This document shows, one piece after another, positions 23,721-35,096 of a stretch of DNA of 64,000 bases. The DNA is from Inia geoffrensis. Taxonomy: Eukaryota > Chordata > Mammalia > Artiodactyla > Iniidae. The stretch is from contig CM070901.1 in the NCBI GenBank assembly GCA_036417435.1, forward strand, positions 4,252,001-4,316,000, written 5' to 3'. Under the pieces are notes generated by a model. That model was given only the letters and a program-made list of their open reading frames with translations. It did not search any database and was not told where the DNA came from. The translations under genes and the position numbers were made by a program. Every line of letters starts with the position of its first letter. Position 1 is the first letter of the stretch.

Positions 23721-24976
23721 AATGAAATAAAAGTATTATTTGATCTTTCAAATTATACATATAATTTTTTTCAAATGGCTACTAAGTTGTTAGGACATAA
23801 ATACTAAATTGTTAAGATTTAATTACTTGGTGAACTGAATTGGCAGGTGGTGTTTGTTTGATTTTTGTTGGGTTTTGGGGTTTGGGGATTTGGTTTTTGG
23901 CTTGTTTTTTTGTTTGTTTGTCAAGGGGCTTGTGAAAAAAAACTGCTGATACACTTGAACTGAGCAAGTTTAGAAATCTCTGTTTATGGCGTATCTATCT
24001 GATTGCAGCCTCAGAGCTGAGAATTAGTGCTGTTGACAACCTGGATTTTAATATGCCTGAATTTGCCTCATCTCCAGGTAAGTTCATCTATTTATTCAGC
24101 CAATATTGAAAATTCAATATAAAGTACAAAGTACCATGAGGCTACATTGATGAATGATTCAAGACTTCCCTTCGGAGCATCCTTTATATCCTCTTACATA
24201 AATATACTTCCTACAAAATGAAATCTTCACTTATAAGGTCTTTCTTCTGTGCAACACATAAAAATGCCATACCCCTGAAGAAAGAATGAGGTGAACTATT
24301 AATTCCACCATGTTACCATTTTCTACTTCCCCAAATGATGCAGATGTATCAATAATTCAAGAAAAATGTTCTGAGTTGAATTGAAAGCTGTCTCAGCAGC
24401 AGCTTCAGACAGTAGCAGGATGACTTTTGTGCTAAGGACTGGAAGTCAGACTCGCCCTTCACTAGCACGATCCCTGTCCTTCACCTTTAAGGGAGACCCC
24501 ACCTGATGTACTGGGAAAACAGGAAGAAGAATTTTAAGTTCAGAAACAATTTTATCCCACAGGACAAACACTCTTGGGAAAGCCTGTACTAGTTTATTTT
24601 TTCTTTTTCTTTTTTTAAACTGAAAAATATGCTAGTATTTTAAACAGGTAGACTCCAAGGACCAGAGCAAAGTGATGAAAATTTAATACCAGAAAATTCT
24701 AAAGTGGTGATCTAAAGAATTATTATAAATTTCCTCTCGTGCCTATGTCACCGCCAAGACATGCCAAGGGGGCACTGAAGCAATTCAGACCCTCAAATAG
24801 TTCAAAGTTCCTTGCTAGAAGTTCTGCATGATTCCCAAATTTATTATGATTTCTTTTAATGAAACAGATTTGGACTTAGAGAAAAATGCAGAAAAATGAC
24901 AGTTCAAACATTCTTTCGTATTTTCTCCACTATTCCATAACTAAGCTTTGAATTATTGAATTGTCAAGAAGATAAC
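23721..24976. other. Unique DNA with a G-rich tract
   Basis: No gene is recognised. On the plus strand, 23870-23893 carries GGG-TTTT-GGGG-TTT-GGGG followed by GG, a possible G-quadruplex in otherwise AT-rich DNA. Confidence 0.5.
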
Positions 24977-25084
24977 AAAAGGAGGGAGGGGAGAGGAAAA
25001 AGAAAGAGAAGGAGAAGGAAGGGGGGAGGAGGAAGAGGTGGTGGGGGAGAGGGAGAAGAAGACGAGGGGCAAGAGGAAGAGGAA
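24977..25084 (+). repeat. Polypurine tract of about 108 nt
   Basis: Only four pyrimidines interrupt about 108 bases of A/G (two T at 25039 and 25042, two C at 25063 and 25070). Such tracts can form triplex (H-DNA). It abuts the MLT1-class LTR on its left side. Confidence 0.9.
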
Positions 25085-25089
25085 TTTGT

Positions 25090-25311
25090 AAGTGTAGAGA
25101 CAGGGCCTTTAAAGAGGAGATTAATTTGAAATAAGCCTGTGACAGAGAAAACAAACTTATGGTTACCAAAGGGGAAAGGGGGGATGGATGCTTTAGGAGT
25201 TTGGGATTACCATATACACAAGACTATATATAAAATAGATAACCGACAAGGACCTACTGTACGGCATAGGGAGCTCTGCTCAATATTTTGTGATAACATA
25301 TAAGGCAAAAG

Positions 25312-25354
<43 letters not shown>

Positions 25355-25720
25355 CTGAATCACTTTGCTGTACACCTGAAACTAACACAACATTGTAAAT
25401 CAACTCTACTTCAATTTTTTAAAAAAGGCTGTGAGGGTGGGCTTTAATCCAATCTGACCTGTGTCCTTATAAAAAGAAGAAATGTGGACCCACAAAGGGA
25501 GACACCTGGGGTGTGTGTGCACAGAGAGAAAAGGCCATGGGGAAGCCCGTCTGCAAGCCAAGGAGAGAGGCCTCCAAGGAAACCAACACTGCCATCCTGC
25601 CGACAACTTGATCTTGGACTTCCAGCCTCCAGAGCTCTGAGAAAATAAATTTTTGTTGTTTAATCCATCCAGTCTGTGATATTTTATTACAGCAGCCATA
25701 GTCAACTAATCTGGCATCTT
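25090..25720 (+). mobile_element. MLT1-class MaLR LTR, split by an L1
   Basis: The left part 'gacagggcctttaaagagg' (25099 on) and the right part from 'gggctttaatccaatctgac' (25439) to 'agtcaactaat' (about 25716) are adjacent segments of one MLT1 LTR. The right part includes 'cttgatcttggacttccagc' and 'gttgtttaatccatccagtc'. The intervening L1 separates them. Confidence 0.85.
25143..25424 (+). mobile_element. L1 3' end nested in the MLT1 LTR
   Basis: The fragment runs from 'acaaacttatggttaccaaa' to 'tgtaaatcaactctacttc' and an A-rich tail. The target-site duplication aagcctgtga/aaggctgtga lies at 25133-25142 and 25425-25434, with one mismatch. A perfect TA microsatellite (25313-25354) has expanded inside its 3' UTR. 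Confidence 0.92.
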
Positions 25721-27763
25721 AGAATGTAACAGGTGTATAGCTGAAGTCTTACAATATTATTGAATCATTTTTCAGTCTGTTACAGAAGCCTTAAAAAAAA
25801 ATGGAGGAGATTCAGTTTTCCTTCTTAAGGAAACAAAATGAAGCATGGTTTTTTAAGAGTTATTATAAAAATTGTCAGTATTCTTCATTGACAAGAATGC
25901 TGAATAGAATTTTGGAAGAGAAATAATAATTATTCTGAGTTTGTTTTTGTTTTAAAACTCTATGAAAAAAACTGTGGTATATGATTTTTCTGAAATCATT
26001 TAATAAGTATAGTGTTTTTTGAGATATGCCCAACTTACAGTGAAGGTTAGTAATTAAATTTGAGCTTAGCTGGCTTTTTACCTATGTCTAGTTAAATTTT
26101 ATAGTAAGTCTGATAGCTCTTTTCAATTTCATAGCTTTCTCTGGATTTATATTTGCACAACGTGTCCTAGTTCATATAAACCTGATCGGTTTGGGTGGTA
26201 TTCTCCCATGAAAATGAGATACTCACACAAAAAAAGCATTTTTAGAGCTCTTTGTCTGTGGAGTCCTTATACATATCTCAATAAAAGGAATTAAAATAGT
26301 AATCTTTGTATTTTGTAATCAACAAAAATATAAATGAAGTCCTTAAAAATGTCAAGGTCACATCACGATAGTATGAAGCATTAAGAGTTCCACAGGAAGA
26401 AAATAAATGCTTTCTCATATCTCTAACCAAATATTTGGTTCTTAATGTGAGCTTAGTAAAGTCTTGAGTCCAATATTGTAATCCCCACAGATTTTATGTT
26501 AATATTTTTCTACTAAAAATTCACCAGAGACCACGATGCTTAGTAACAACTTTCTCTGTTCATGTAAATTCTATATTTGACAGGTGGCCTAAAACTTAGG
26601 CTGTCCCTCTGAATCATTCATCAGGAAGGACTGTAAACAAGCAGGAAGAGTTAACTTGGTGAGGTTTTCCTTTTAATATCTTTGAGAATTACAGTATGCC
26701 CAAGAGTGCTAATACTAATTTTGCTCTTATTAAAATCAGCTCTGCTCTTTTTCTTTTTTAACTAAACTAGGTTTCTTTCTCCTAAACCTCTCTCTCAGCC
26801 ATTCATCATCATGACAGCATGATCAGAAGTCGGAGAACTGATCACACATGCTCCCCTGAGGCAGGTGGTAACACAGCTCATTAATATGGCAAGTAGGACA
26901 GATTGGAGAGTGATGTGGCTTCCTCGTTCCCCAAGTGGGTCAGCTGATGCTCACTGTCTTCTCGGAGTGCCAGATGATAACCAGGTAAGAGAAATGCTTT
27001 GCAAAGTCATGAAAAGAGCAGTTTGAAGCAATATCGTATAACGGGGATGGCGTTATTACACACTTCTGATCAAAATGGCACCCTACATAACAGATTAGAG
27101 CTAGGGTTGCCAATTTCAATGGAAACAACTGAGATTAACTGCTATTACTATTTAACGGATGAACTTGATGTCCAGCAATTACATTTCTAGAATCATAAAT
27201 TGAGTTTCAGATATGCACAAGGGTATATACCATCTTTGTAGCATAATTTTTAGATCCTGCCCTCCCATTTACAGACATGTCTTATAAGTTCCATGCATAT
27301 TTGTGAGTTGCCAGGAAAACAAAAACTGTTAGGATTTAATCAGTATGTCCTATTGCCTAAAAATATCCAGAAATGCAATTCTTAGCCATTATTTTGCCTC
27401 ATCATATTCAGCAGCATTATTCTACCTGTAATTTACAAAATTCTCTTTAGAGTAGCACATGTGCCATTACTTTTACTATTAAGAATTTGTAAGAGTCATG
27501 TGTCAATATTTCAAAGGCAAACCCCTCAGCTCATGAATCATCTATACCCATATTTGGGACTCACACCAGGCAAATCAAAGAGTAGGAATGCAAAATTAAG
27601 TGTAATGTTAAAATTTGACAGAGCTAAGAGATGAGCACATGTACAGTCATTCTTTGCTTGAAACTTGTCATCATAAAAATAAAAAATTTAGGAAGGTATT
27701 TTGACCAGAAGAATATTGAAGTTACTTCATTATTTTTATTAGCCATGATTTTTACTCCTGTTT
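25721..27763. other. AT-rich non-coding DNA
   Basis: No gene, young repeat or tandem array is recognised. Confidence 0.5.
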
Positions 27764-28125
27764 TAGTCAGTTCTGGCTGCTCTAACAAAGTACCACAGAA
27801 ATTTATAAACCACAGAAATTTATTTCTCACACTTCTGGAGGGTGGAAGTCTGAGATCAGGGTGCCAGGGAGGTCAGGTTCTGGCGAGAGCCCTCTTCCAG
27901 GTGGCAGACAAACAACTTCATGTTGCATCCTCACATTGATTAGAAAGAGATTCTAGGTTCTCCATCCCCTTATAGGAGCACCAATCATCTCACGGCTCCT
28001 CCCCCAGGACCTCATCCAAATCTAATTACCTTCCAAAGACCCTACCTCTAAAGACCATCACATTGGGGATTAGGCTTCAACATATGGGTGTTGGCGGGGA
28101 CACAGACATTCAGCCCGTATCAACT
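27764..28125 (-). mobile_element. MaLR LTR (MST/MLT1 type), antisense
   Basis: It begins 'ttttagtcagttctggctgc', then 'aatttatttctcacacttc' and 'catcacattggggattaggc', and closes with 'acagacattcagcccgtat'. This is the complete antisense order of an MST/MLT1 LTR, with no internal retroviral sequence attached. Confidence 0.85.
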
Positions 28126-28294
28126 TCCCATTGTACATTCTATCTCCTACTCATAATGAACATATAATTCATTTTTCATTATGTATTTAAATGTTTTAAT
28201 GCAGCATTACATTTTCCTTTTAATTGATTATACCAAAAACATTAGTTTTTTTCAAAGTGTTGAATACACATACATGATTTTTTTAAAAACAAAG
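28126..28294. other. Unique AT-rich DNA
   Basis: Nothing is recognised between the LTR and the next SINE. Confidence 0.5.
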
Positions 28295-28303
28295 AGTTCA
28301 CGG

Positions 28304-28424
28304 GAATTCCCTGGTGGTCAGTGGTTAAGACTCCATGCTTCCACTGCAGGGGGCACGGGTTTGATCCCTGGTTAGGGAACTAAGATCCTGCATGCCGTGC
28401 GGCCAAAAAAAAAAAAAAAAATCC
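28304..28424 (+). mobile_element. Short CHR-type SINE
   Basis: It runs from the head 'gggaattccctggtgg' through ggtttgatccc (B box) to 'tgccgtgcggcc' and an A17-type tail. The flanking imperfect duplication is caaagagttca (28291-28301) and ccaagagttca (after the tail). It is the 140-bp short form. Confidence 0.92.
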
Positions 28425-28734
28425 AAGAGTTCAAAAAGGCTTAAAATAAAAAGCCACAGAGCTCTGCCCTACTTCTTTCTTCTCCCAGTACTGTCCTGCA
28501 GACACAACCACTTTTATATATTTCTACTTTTGCTCTTTTTGTAGTTACTGCCGTAATTCTAAATAATATATGCTGATATTTCTTGACTGACCTGTTTTAG
28601 GGTCTATCTATAAGCTTTCTGCTCTGACAAACCAGAATTTAGATAAATTAATTCCACCAGCTCTTCCCTATGAAGTTTTATAGCAATTATTTATTCATCC
28701 ATTTATTTATTTACTCAACAATGGCTTATTATTT

Positions 28735-29412
28735 TCCTATACCAGGGAGCTTTTTTAAGGGCCTGGATACACCAGCTAAAAAAAGAGACAAAATAACTGC
28801 CATTCTTGAGACAGAAGATAAACACCATAATTAAGTAAATTATACATAGTATGTTAGAAGGTGACCAGAGCTGTAGAAAAAAAGGTAACTTGGTAAAACA
28901 GAAAGGGTGAGACTGGGAGGTCTAAGGGCAGGGTGGTCTTGAAGGTACGAGAGAGTTAACCATGCAGACACCTGGGGGAAGAGTGCTCAGGACCAAAGCT
29001 TGTCCCTCACGTTGGATGAAGGATGAGAGACCAGTGAGTGGGGTCAGAATAGAAGATGAGGTCACGGCTGGGTGGGGAGAAGAGCAGATCCTGAAGGGCC
29101 TTAGACTTTTACAATGAGTCACCTTCGAAGTCTTTGCGCGGTTTTGAGCACAGACATAACAGGGTTTTTCTTATATCTTGAAAGGAATTCTCTGGCTGCT
29201 AACTTTGAATATTCTGTAAAGGGACAAAGAATGAAGCAGGGAGACCAGCTGGGAAGCTATTTTAGTAATTTAGGGCAGAGACTGCGCTAGCTGGGATGAG
29301 GCTGTGTGCAGGAAAGGCATTAAGAAGTCATTTTCCGTACATATTTTGAAAGAACCAACAGAATTTTCTGATGAATTGGATTCAGGTTGTAAGAACAAGA
29401 GACAAGAAAAGA
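28735..29412 (-). repeat. Ancient L2-like element, antisense
   Basis: Diagnostic order: 'acctgggggaagagtgctca', 'tgaagggccttagactttta', 'tctctggctgctaactttga', 'cagggagaccagctgggaag' and finally 'ttttctgatgaattggatt'. This long antisense L2-like consensus is well preserved for its age. No coding function remains. Confidence 0.6.
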
Positions 29413-30884
29413 ATGCAATAATTTTAGTCTCTGTTTAAATTATTTTTACAACTTTAAATAATAGACTTTTACGTATTGTTTCATCTGTCATCATCTCTGG
29501 CAAGCGTTTTAAAATATCATATTTGGGGAAAAATCAATGTTCTGATTCCTTCCCCTCTACTCTAAGAGCTAAACTCAGTCCCATTTCCCTGTGTCTATGA
29601 CAGAAGCACATGGCCTAGTTTCATCCAATCAGATGCACCTGTTCATAGTCTCATTTACAGGTGAACAACATGAGGGAAAAGAAACAGGCTCTCCTGAGCT
29701 TCCAAGTGTGCAGTGTGTGGATGGCAGAGGGTGACCGCTGATGGCAATGGTAGTGCTTGTTTCCCAGAGTTGGGTGAGCGGGTTCCTGGCACAGTCGTGT
29801 CGTTGGTTGGGGAGCGGAGGCAGTGGGAGCACCAACGCTTTTCTCATCAGACCAGCTCTGCAACATGCTTTTGGATATTACTTTTAAAAACAGCTCTGAG
29901 CCTGTTGTTGTTGTTGTTTTTATCAGTTTTCCCAAAACTAAACTCTCATTGTTAGCTTTCCAGTATGATTTTAGTGATCTCCTTTCTGCTTAGTAAAGTC
30001 AGAGTCACCTTGCATTGCTTGCATCTGACACCCTTGATGAATGCCAGCAACTAGAGATGTTATTTTTTCACTCCCCATTTTGTAAGATGAGGATACTGGT
30101 ACCCGTGTCCTTCCCATCAGCTGAACTCTCCACCTTCTACCTTCCCACTGCAGTCATCTAAATTTGAACTTGTAGAGAATCAAGCTGGCACTTTAACCAT
30201 AACTAAATCTTGTGTCTACAAGTTAATTCTACAGGTTATGTCAAATGAAACTTAAACTTTATGGTTTAACCATGTAAATCTTGTTTATTTCAAATCCAAT
30301 TAGTGTAGCATAACTATCCTACGTACCTTCTAAATTTATCCTGGATTGTCTTCTTGCCTTTGTTTGCTTCTTATACTGTCAGCATTTATTTCCTTCTTCA
30401 GATCACCCAGTATATTAAAGCTAGGACTATGATCAGATCCCTGGATGCTGTATTTTTTTCCTAGGAACTTCAAAAGTTCTCCATCCTCTGGTTCCAATCA
30501 GGATTCATTGTCACTTGAGCCTGCTGTAAAGCTGTTTTTCAGACTTCCCTTCATCACTTTCCTTTGCTATAGTCATTTATTCTTGCCTCTCCTGTCCTCT
30601 CCTCAACTTTTTAATTCCCTTATTTTTAGGAGTACATACTCAAATAATTCCCTAAGAAAGGCCGTGTGGGAGATAATTTTCTAAATTCTTACGTGTCTGA
30701 AAAGATGTTTTTATTTTGCCCTTCGAACTGATTGACTTTTTTTTCCTGGATACAGGAATATGGATTATAAATAATTTTTCTTTGAGATTTTGAAAGCATG
30801 ATTCAATTACCTTTTTAACATCTATAGTCTGATGCCCTGTAATTCTCATTCTTTTGAGTGACTCTTTTTCCCTCTAACAATAAT
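29413..30884. other. Unique non-coding DNA
   Basis: No gene is recognised. A short GTT repeat lies at about 29902-29918. Confidence 0.5.
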
Positions 30885-31335
30885 TCTATGACATATCCCA
30901 TTTTACTGAAGGGACAAAAAGAACCGCAGAAACTTAAGTTGAGAAAAGGAACTTCCTAAGATGACACAAATAGAAAAGACAGAGCTAGAATTCAAATCTG
31001 GGAAGGCTGACTCTCAAGCCTGCATTCTTGTTTTTTTCTTTTTGAAGGATAGTTGATTTACAATGATTCAGGTGTACAGCAATGTGATTCAGTTATACAT
31101 ATACACATCTATATTCTTTTTCAGTTTCTTTTCCATTCTAGGTTATTACAAGATATTGAATATACTTCCCTGTGCTGTACAGTAGGTCCCTGATGTTTAT
31201 CTATTTTATATAAAGTAGTGTGAATCTAAATAAACACATGGTTACCAAAGAGGAAAGGGGGGCAGGGATAAATTAGGAGCTTGGGATTAACAGAAGCCTG
31301 CATTCTTAACCACCGTGTAATGCTGCTCCTCATAT
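30885..31335 (-). mobile_element. MIR SINE, antisense, interrupted by an L1
   Basis: The left part 'cccattttactgaagggaca' to 'gctagaattcaaatctggg' and the right part 'cttaaccaccgtgtaatgct' are consecutive in antisense MIR. The gap is filled by the L1 at 31030-31293. Confidence 0.8.
31030..31293 (-). mobile_element. Short L1 with a 5' inversion
   Basis: Positions 31030-31227 are antisense L1 3' end (T-rich tail, then 'gatttacaatgattcaggtg'). Positions 31228-31293 are L1 in the opposite orientation ('acacatggttaccaaagagg' to 'gcttgggattaacag'). An exact 14-bp target-site duplication, aagcctgcattctt, lies at 31016-31029 and 31294-31307 and encloses both halves. One insertion event with internal inversion, as by twin priming, explains it. 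Confidence 0.93.
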
Positions 31336-31339
31336 GCCA

Positions 31340-31620
31340 TACAGTCTAAAGTTACTGTTGGTTCAAACCTGTGTGAGGACCTTGACAGGAGAGAGAGCAC
31401 ATCACGTTTTCAGGACTGCAACTCAGAGAAGTCCAGTATGGTTGCAGAGACGGGTCAGGGAACAGGGCACTGGCTGGAAGGTGGAGGGATTTAAAAGACA
31501 TAGGAAGTGTTTTGAACTGCATCATGGGGCCGAGGAGAAGCCACTGAAAGGATTTAAGCTGGAAACTCACTCATTATGATTGGCAAATAACAGTAATGAC
31601 ACCTCGTATCAGGATAATCC
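31340..31620 (-). repeat. Ancient L2-like fragment, antisense
   Basis: The stretch around 'gaagccactgaaaggattta' (31539 on) matches the antisense L2-like segment that usually reads 'gaagccattggagggtttt'. Strongly diverged. Confidence 0.45.
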
Positions 31621-31839
31621 CTGACCTCTGTGCTGCCAGCTGCAGTGAGTACTTTTCTGTCCTCAGTTTACTTAACCTTTTAGCAGCACTTCCTCTTTCT
31701 CCAGCACTGTCAGTTCTGGCTTCTGCAATACCTGACTCTCCTGGTTTTCTCCTGCCTCTGACTGTCCCTTCTTGGTCTCCTTCGCTGCCTCTTTCTTCAT
31801 TATTCAGTCGCTACATGTAACAGTTCCTCAGACTCATTT

Positions 31840-32445
31840 CTGCAACCATTTCTCTAATTGTATTCCCCGTCTTCCATTTTTAGGGCTATAAATATGAGTC
31901 CCACATTTATTTGATTAGCCCAGACTCTTCCACTGTGCTCCAGACTGATATGGACAGGTGCCTACTCGAAACTCTATTTGAATGTGGTGGTGGTGGAGGC
32001 ATGACACAATATACCCCAAATGAAATTTCTGACTGCTTCCTTAAGCGAATTCCTTTCCCCACCTCCCATAATTCTCAGTTACTCTCTTTCCCTTACCCCA
32101 CACATCCAAGCCATCAGAAATTCTTGTCAATTAAACCCACGAGATATTTCAAGAATTCGTCCACCTCTCATCACTGCTTTTACCTCGGCCCCAACCTCCA
32201 TCACATCCTGTCTAGACCACAGCTAAAGCCCCCCTCACTAGTCTCTTGGATTCCACGAGTGCTCCCACAATCCATCTTCCACACAGCAGCCAAAGCACCC
32301 TTGAAAAGGGTGAGTGATGGTGTGTGACTTCCCCACCTCTGAATCTCTTCAACGGCTTCCCTTTTCATTTGGAAGAAAATTCAAACTTTTCCCCATAGAC
32401 TACCAGGTCCTTTGGATCACATGGTTAATATTTGGGAGAGCTAAA
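31840..32445 (+). repeat. Ancient L2-like fragment, sense
   Basis: The text 'ctagtctcttggattccacg', 'caatccatcttccacacagc' and 'cttcaacggcttcccttttc' follows the sense strand of the L2-like reverse transcriptase region. The chance ORFs of 138 and 68 codons here are derived from this element and are not a host gene. Confidence 0.6.
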
Positions 32446-33407
32446 TTCAGTATTTTTACAAGATGGCTTTGGCTAATTAGAGAAAAAAAAAGATTGAAAG
32501 TGTCCAAGAGTGAGTACAGGGAAATCAATAAGGTAAGGTCTTGCAAAACTCCAGGCTACCTATGATGATGTCCCGACCAGAGCATTAACAGTGGGATGGA
32601 GAGCAAAAAGGGACACAAATGGATTTACTTTTAATGCTATAAATATACCATTATGAAAAAACACCTACAATGAAAGGTTAAATAAAACAAAATTGTAGAA
32701 CAATATATATGGGCTGATATCACTGTGGTATTGAATTTGCGGTAATTGTGAGTCATCCAAGTGGATATCAAGTAGCCAGTTGATTATGTGGGTCTGAATA
32801 TGTAGGTGATAATTATTTTTGAAACATAGGTGTAAAACGGTATATGAAGCCAGGAGGGTGGATATCACTGCTAAGGAAAAAAGAGATGCAGGATTAGGAT
32901 AATGCCAATGAAGTATGCTAGAATTTTCGAGCAGGGTTTGTGTTTCTGATTCACTTCAATATTTTCCACCTACAGGGACTACCCTAATCATTTTAATACT
33001 CACCAGTTTGGAAGGAAAAAATAAAAGGGTCATAGTGTTTCAATTCATAGTTCTTTGATTATTTATAAAATTATATGTATATTTTCCATCTTTATCAATA
33101 ATTGATACACATTTTCACCATAAATCATTTGTTCTTTTCCTGATTTTTAAATTGTTAGATAATTGCTAGATAAATTGTTTTATGAGCAAAAAGTGAAATA
33201 GACACGAGTGTGAGTACCCCCAGTGAAGATACATTCAATCTTAGAAAAATTAATATTTAGATTTAGATTTTCTGTTCTAAAAGTTAACACATTCCATTGA
33301 CAAGATAAACGCGAAATGATGACTGTGTTGAATATGAAGTATAAAATTACACATTTGTAAAGGACAGGCCACTCTCTCTGAAAGTTCCCGACCATGTCTC
33401 TTAATTG
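32446..33407. other. Unique AT-rich DNA
   Basis: No gene or recognisable repeat. Confidence 0.5.
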
Positions 33408-33422
33408 AAAAATACAGCTGTG

Positions 33423-33716
33423 GGGGCTTCCCTGGTGGCGCAGTGGTTGAGAATCTGCCTGCCAATGCAGGAGATACAGGTTCGAGCCCTGGTCTGGGAA
33501 GATCCCACATGCCGCGGAGCAACTAGGCCCGTGAGCCACAATTACTGAGCCTGCGCATCTGGAGCCAGTGCCCCGCAACGAGAGAGGCCGCGATAGTGAG
33601 AGGCCCGCACACCGCGATGAAGAGTGGCACGCGCTGGCCGCAACTAGAGAAAGCCCTCGCACAGAAATGAAGACCCAATACAGCCAAAAATAAAATTAAT
33701 TAATTAATTAATTTTA
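33423..33716 (+). mobile_element. CHR-type SINE, long form
   Basis: It starts 'gggggcttccctggtggcgc', with the A-box region at about 33436-33451 and the B box ggttcgagccc at 33479-33489. The body ends in 'gacccaatacagccaaaaat' and a TTAA-repeat tail. The exact 15-bp target-site duplication aaaaatacagctgtg lies at 33408-33422 and 33717-33731. It is well preserved and so relatively young. Confidence 0.96.
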
Positions 33717-33731
33717 AAAAATACAGCTGTG

Positions 33732-34912
33732 CTGTTTTGAAATGAGGAAATTTGACTAAATACAAAATTGGAATCCCTGTAATTTCAAAAATCTGTGATC
33801 CACTCACAACATAATGTGATCCCATCACTGCATACAACCATACACCCTATAATAAGGGAGAACTGGGGAGCCTGTGTGCATTCATCATATTTCAAAGGCA
33901 TGTCTTGTACTGTATTTTGTTCTTTGTAGGCTAGGAATTGTTGTATTTGATACTGTGCATAAGGAGACATTTCATATTACATAACACACAAGAGTTACTT
34001 GAAAAATATTAAATAACTCTTCCTCAACATGTCCCATTTTGTAAACAAGGAGGAAAACTGAGAACTACAAGACTAAGACCTGTCACAGGGTCACAGGGTC
34101 CCTCTGATAACTGGACGGCGGTAGGTTGATAAAGATGACCACGTGTTCAGTCTGAAGATAAGGAAGAAGTTTGGGGCAAAACATTGAACCCAAAGTCGCA
34201 TTCTAAGAGTAGTTACACAGTCATGTAAAATCGTACAATAGTCACCTTTTTCTTTTTTGTTTTCCCCCACCCCTCCGCCCTTTCAACCACAGGGAACCTT
34301 GGCCTCAAGGTAGCTTAAAGGTGAAAGCAAACAGATATTCAATGGTCAGGTTTTCAATTTCAAAAGTAGATCTCTGAAGTCCATGTCAGAAAACCCGGCA
34401 AAGCCAGATTTTCCAGCTGAAAAGCAAGGTGAGTAAGCCATCGAGGGAGGCAGATCTTTATGAGGAAGTGATTGATCACCTCACAAAAATGTGGTCAGTT
34501 CAGAATTGGGGGCAGGAGCCTGGAGATAAAGGAAAAGGGGGACATGGGTTGGAGGTGAGGGCTCTGGGGATCAGGGATTCTGAAGTGCCTTCCACCCTGT
34601 GGTCGGAAATCCTGAAAGTGGTGTCATTAGAGACACTGGGCAGATTTTGTGTCCTGAGCACAGGCGTTTATTCCTACCAGAGCCTGGAGCTCTGGGAAGA
34701 GAGAATGTCAAAGTCCATGTGGACATGGGACAGACCCAGGAAAGTGTGAACAGTGGTCTGGCAGGTCTGGCAGGAGAGTAGATGATGAGCGGCCACACAT
34801 AGGACACCTCACACACATGCCACAGACAGCCCCACCTGAACTGCAGCCCCCTCGGGGGAGGAACTAGGGCTAAGAGGCCAGTGAGGGGGAGATACCAGAA
34901 TCTGGATAAGGA
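33732..34912. other. Unique non-coding DNA
   Basis: Moderately GC-rich between 34.4 and 34.9 kb. ORFs of 106 codons (plus) and 141 codons (minus) overlap each other and have no family resemblance. Confidence 0.45.
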
Positions 34913-35096
34913 GGTAGGGTTGCCAGAAGCAATACAGGATGTCCACTCAAATTTTAATTTCAGATGAACAACACATACTATTTTAGTATGTCTCATGCAA
35001 TACTCAGACTAAAAAAGAAATCGTTCTTTATTTATTCGAAATTCAAAGTTAGCTGGGCATCCATATTTATATTTACTAAGTCTGGTAACTCTGGTG
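34913..35096. mobile_element. Palindromic DNA-transposon relic with about 80-bp terminal inverted repeats
   Basis: The two ends read agggttgccaga and tctggtaactct. The halves 'caaattttaatttcagatga' (left) and 'ttcgaaattcaaagttagc' (right) are diverged inverted copies around a short centre near 34980-35020. This is the structure of a small non-autonomous DNA transposon common in placental genomes, possibly MER53-like, though I am not certain of the name. Confidence 0.65.

Noticed and set aside
25313..25354. TA tract as an origin or regulatory element
   Set aside because: It is a microsatellite expansion inside an L1 3' UTR; the same position has also expanded in other copies.
31911..32327. 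138-codon ORF as a host gene
   Set aside because: It lies within sense L2-like sequence and has no independent protein similarity or splice context.
33436..33489. tRNA gene
   Set aside because: The A- and B-box sequences belong to the tRNA-derived head of the CHR SINE; the SINE body and target-site duplication follow directly. The same applies to the other SINE copies.
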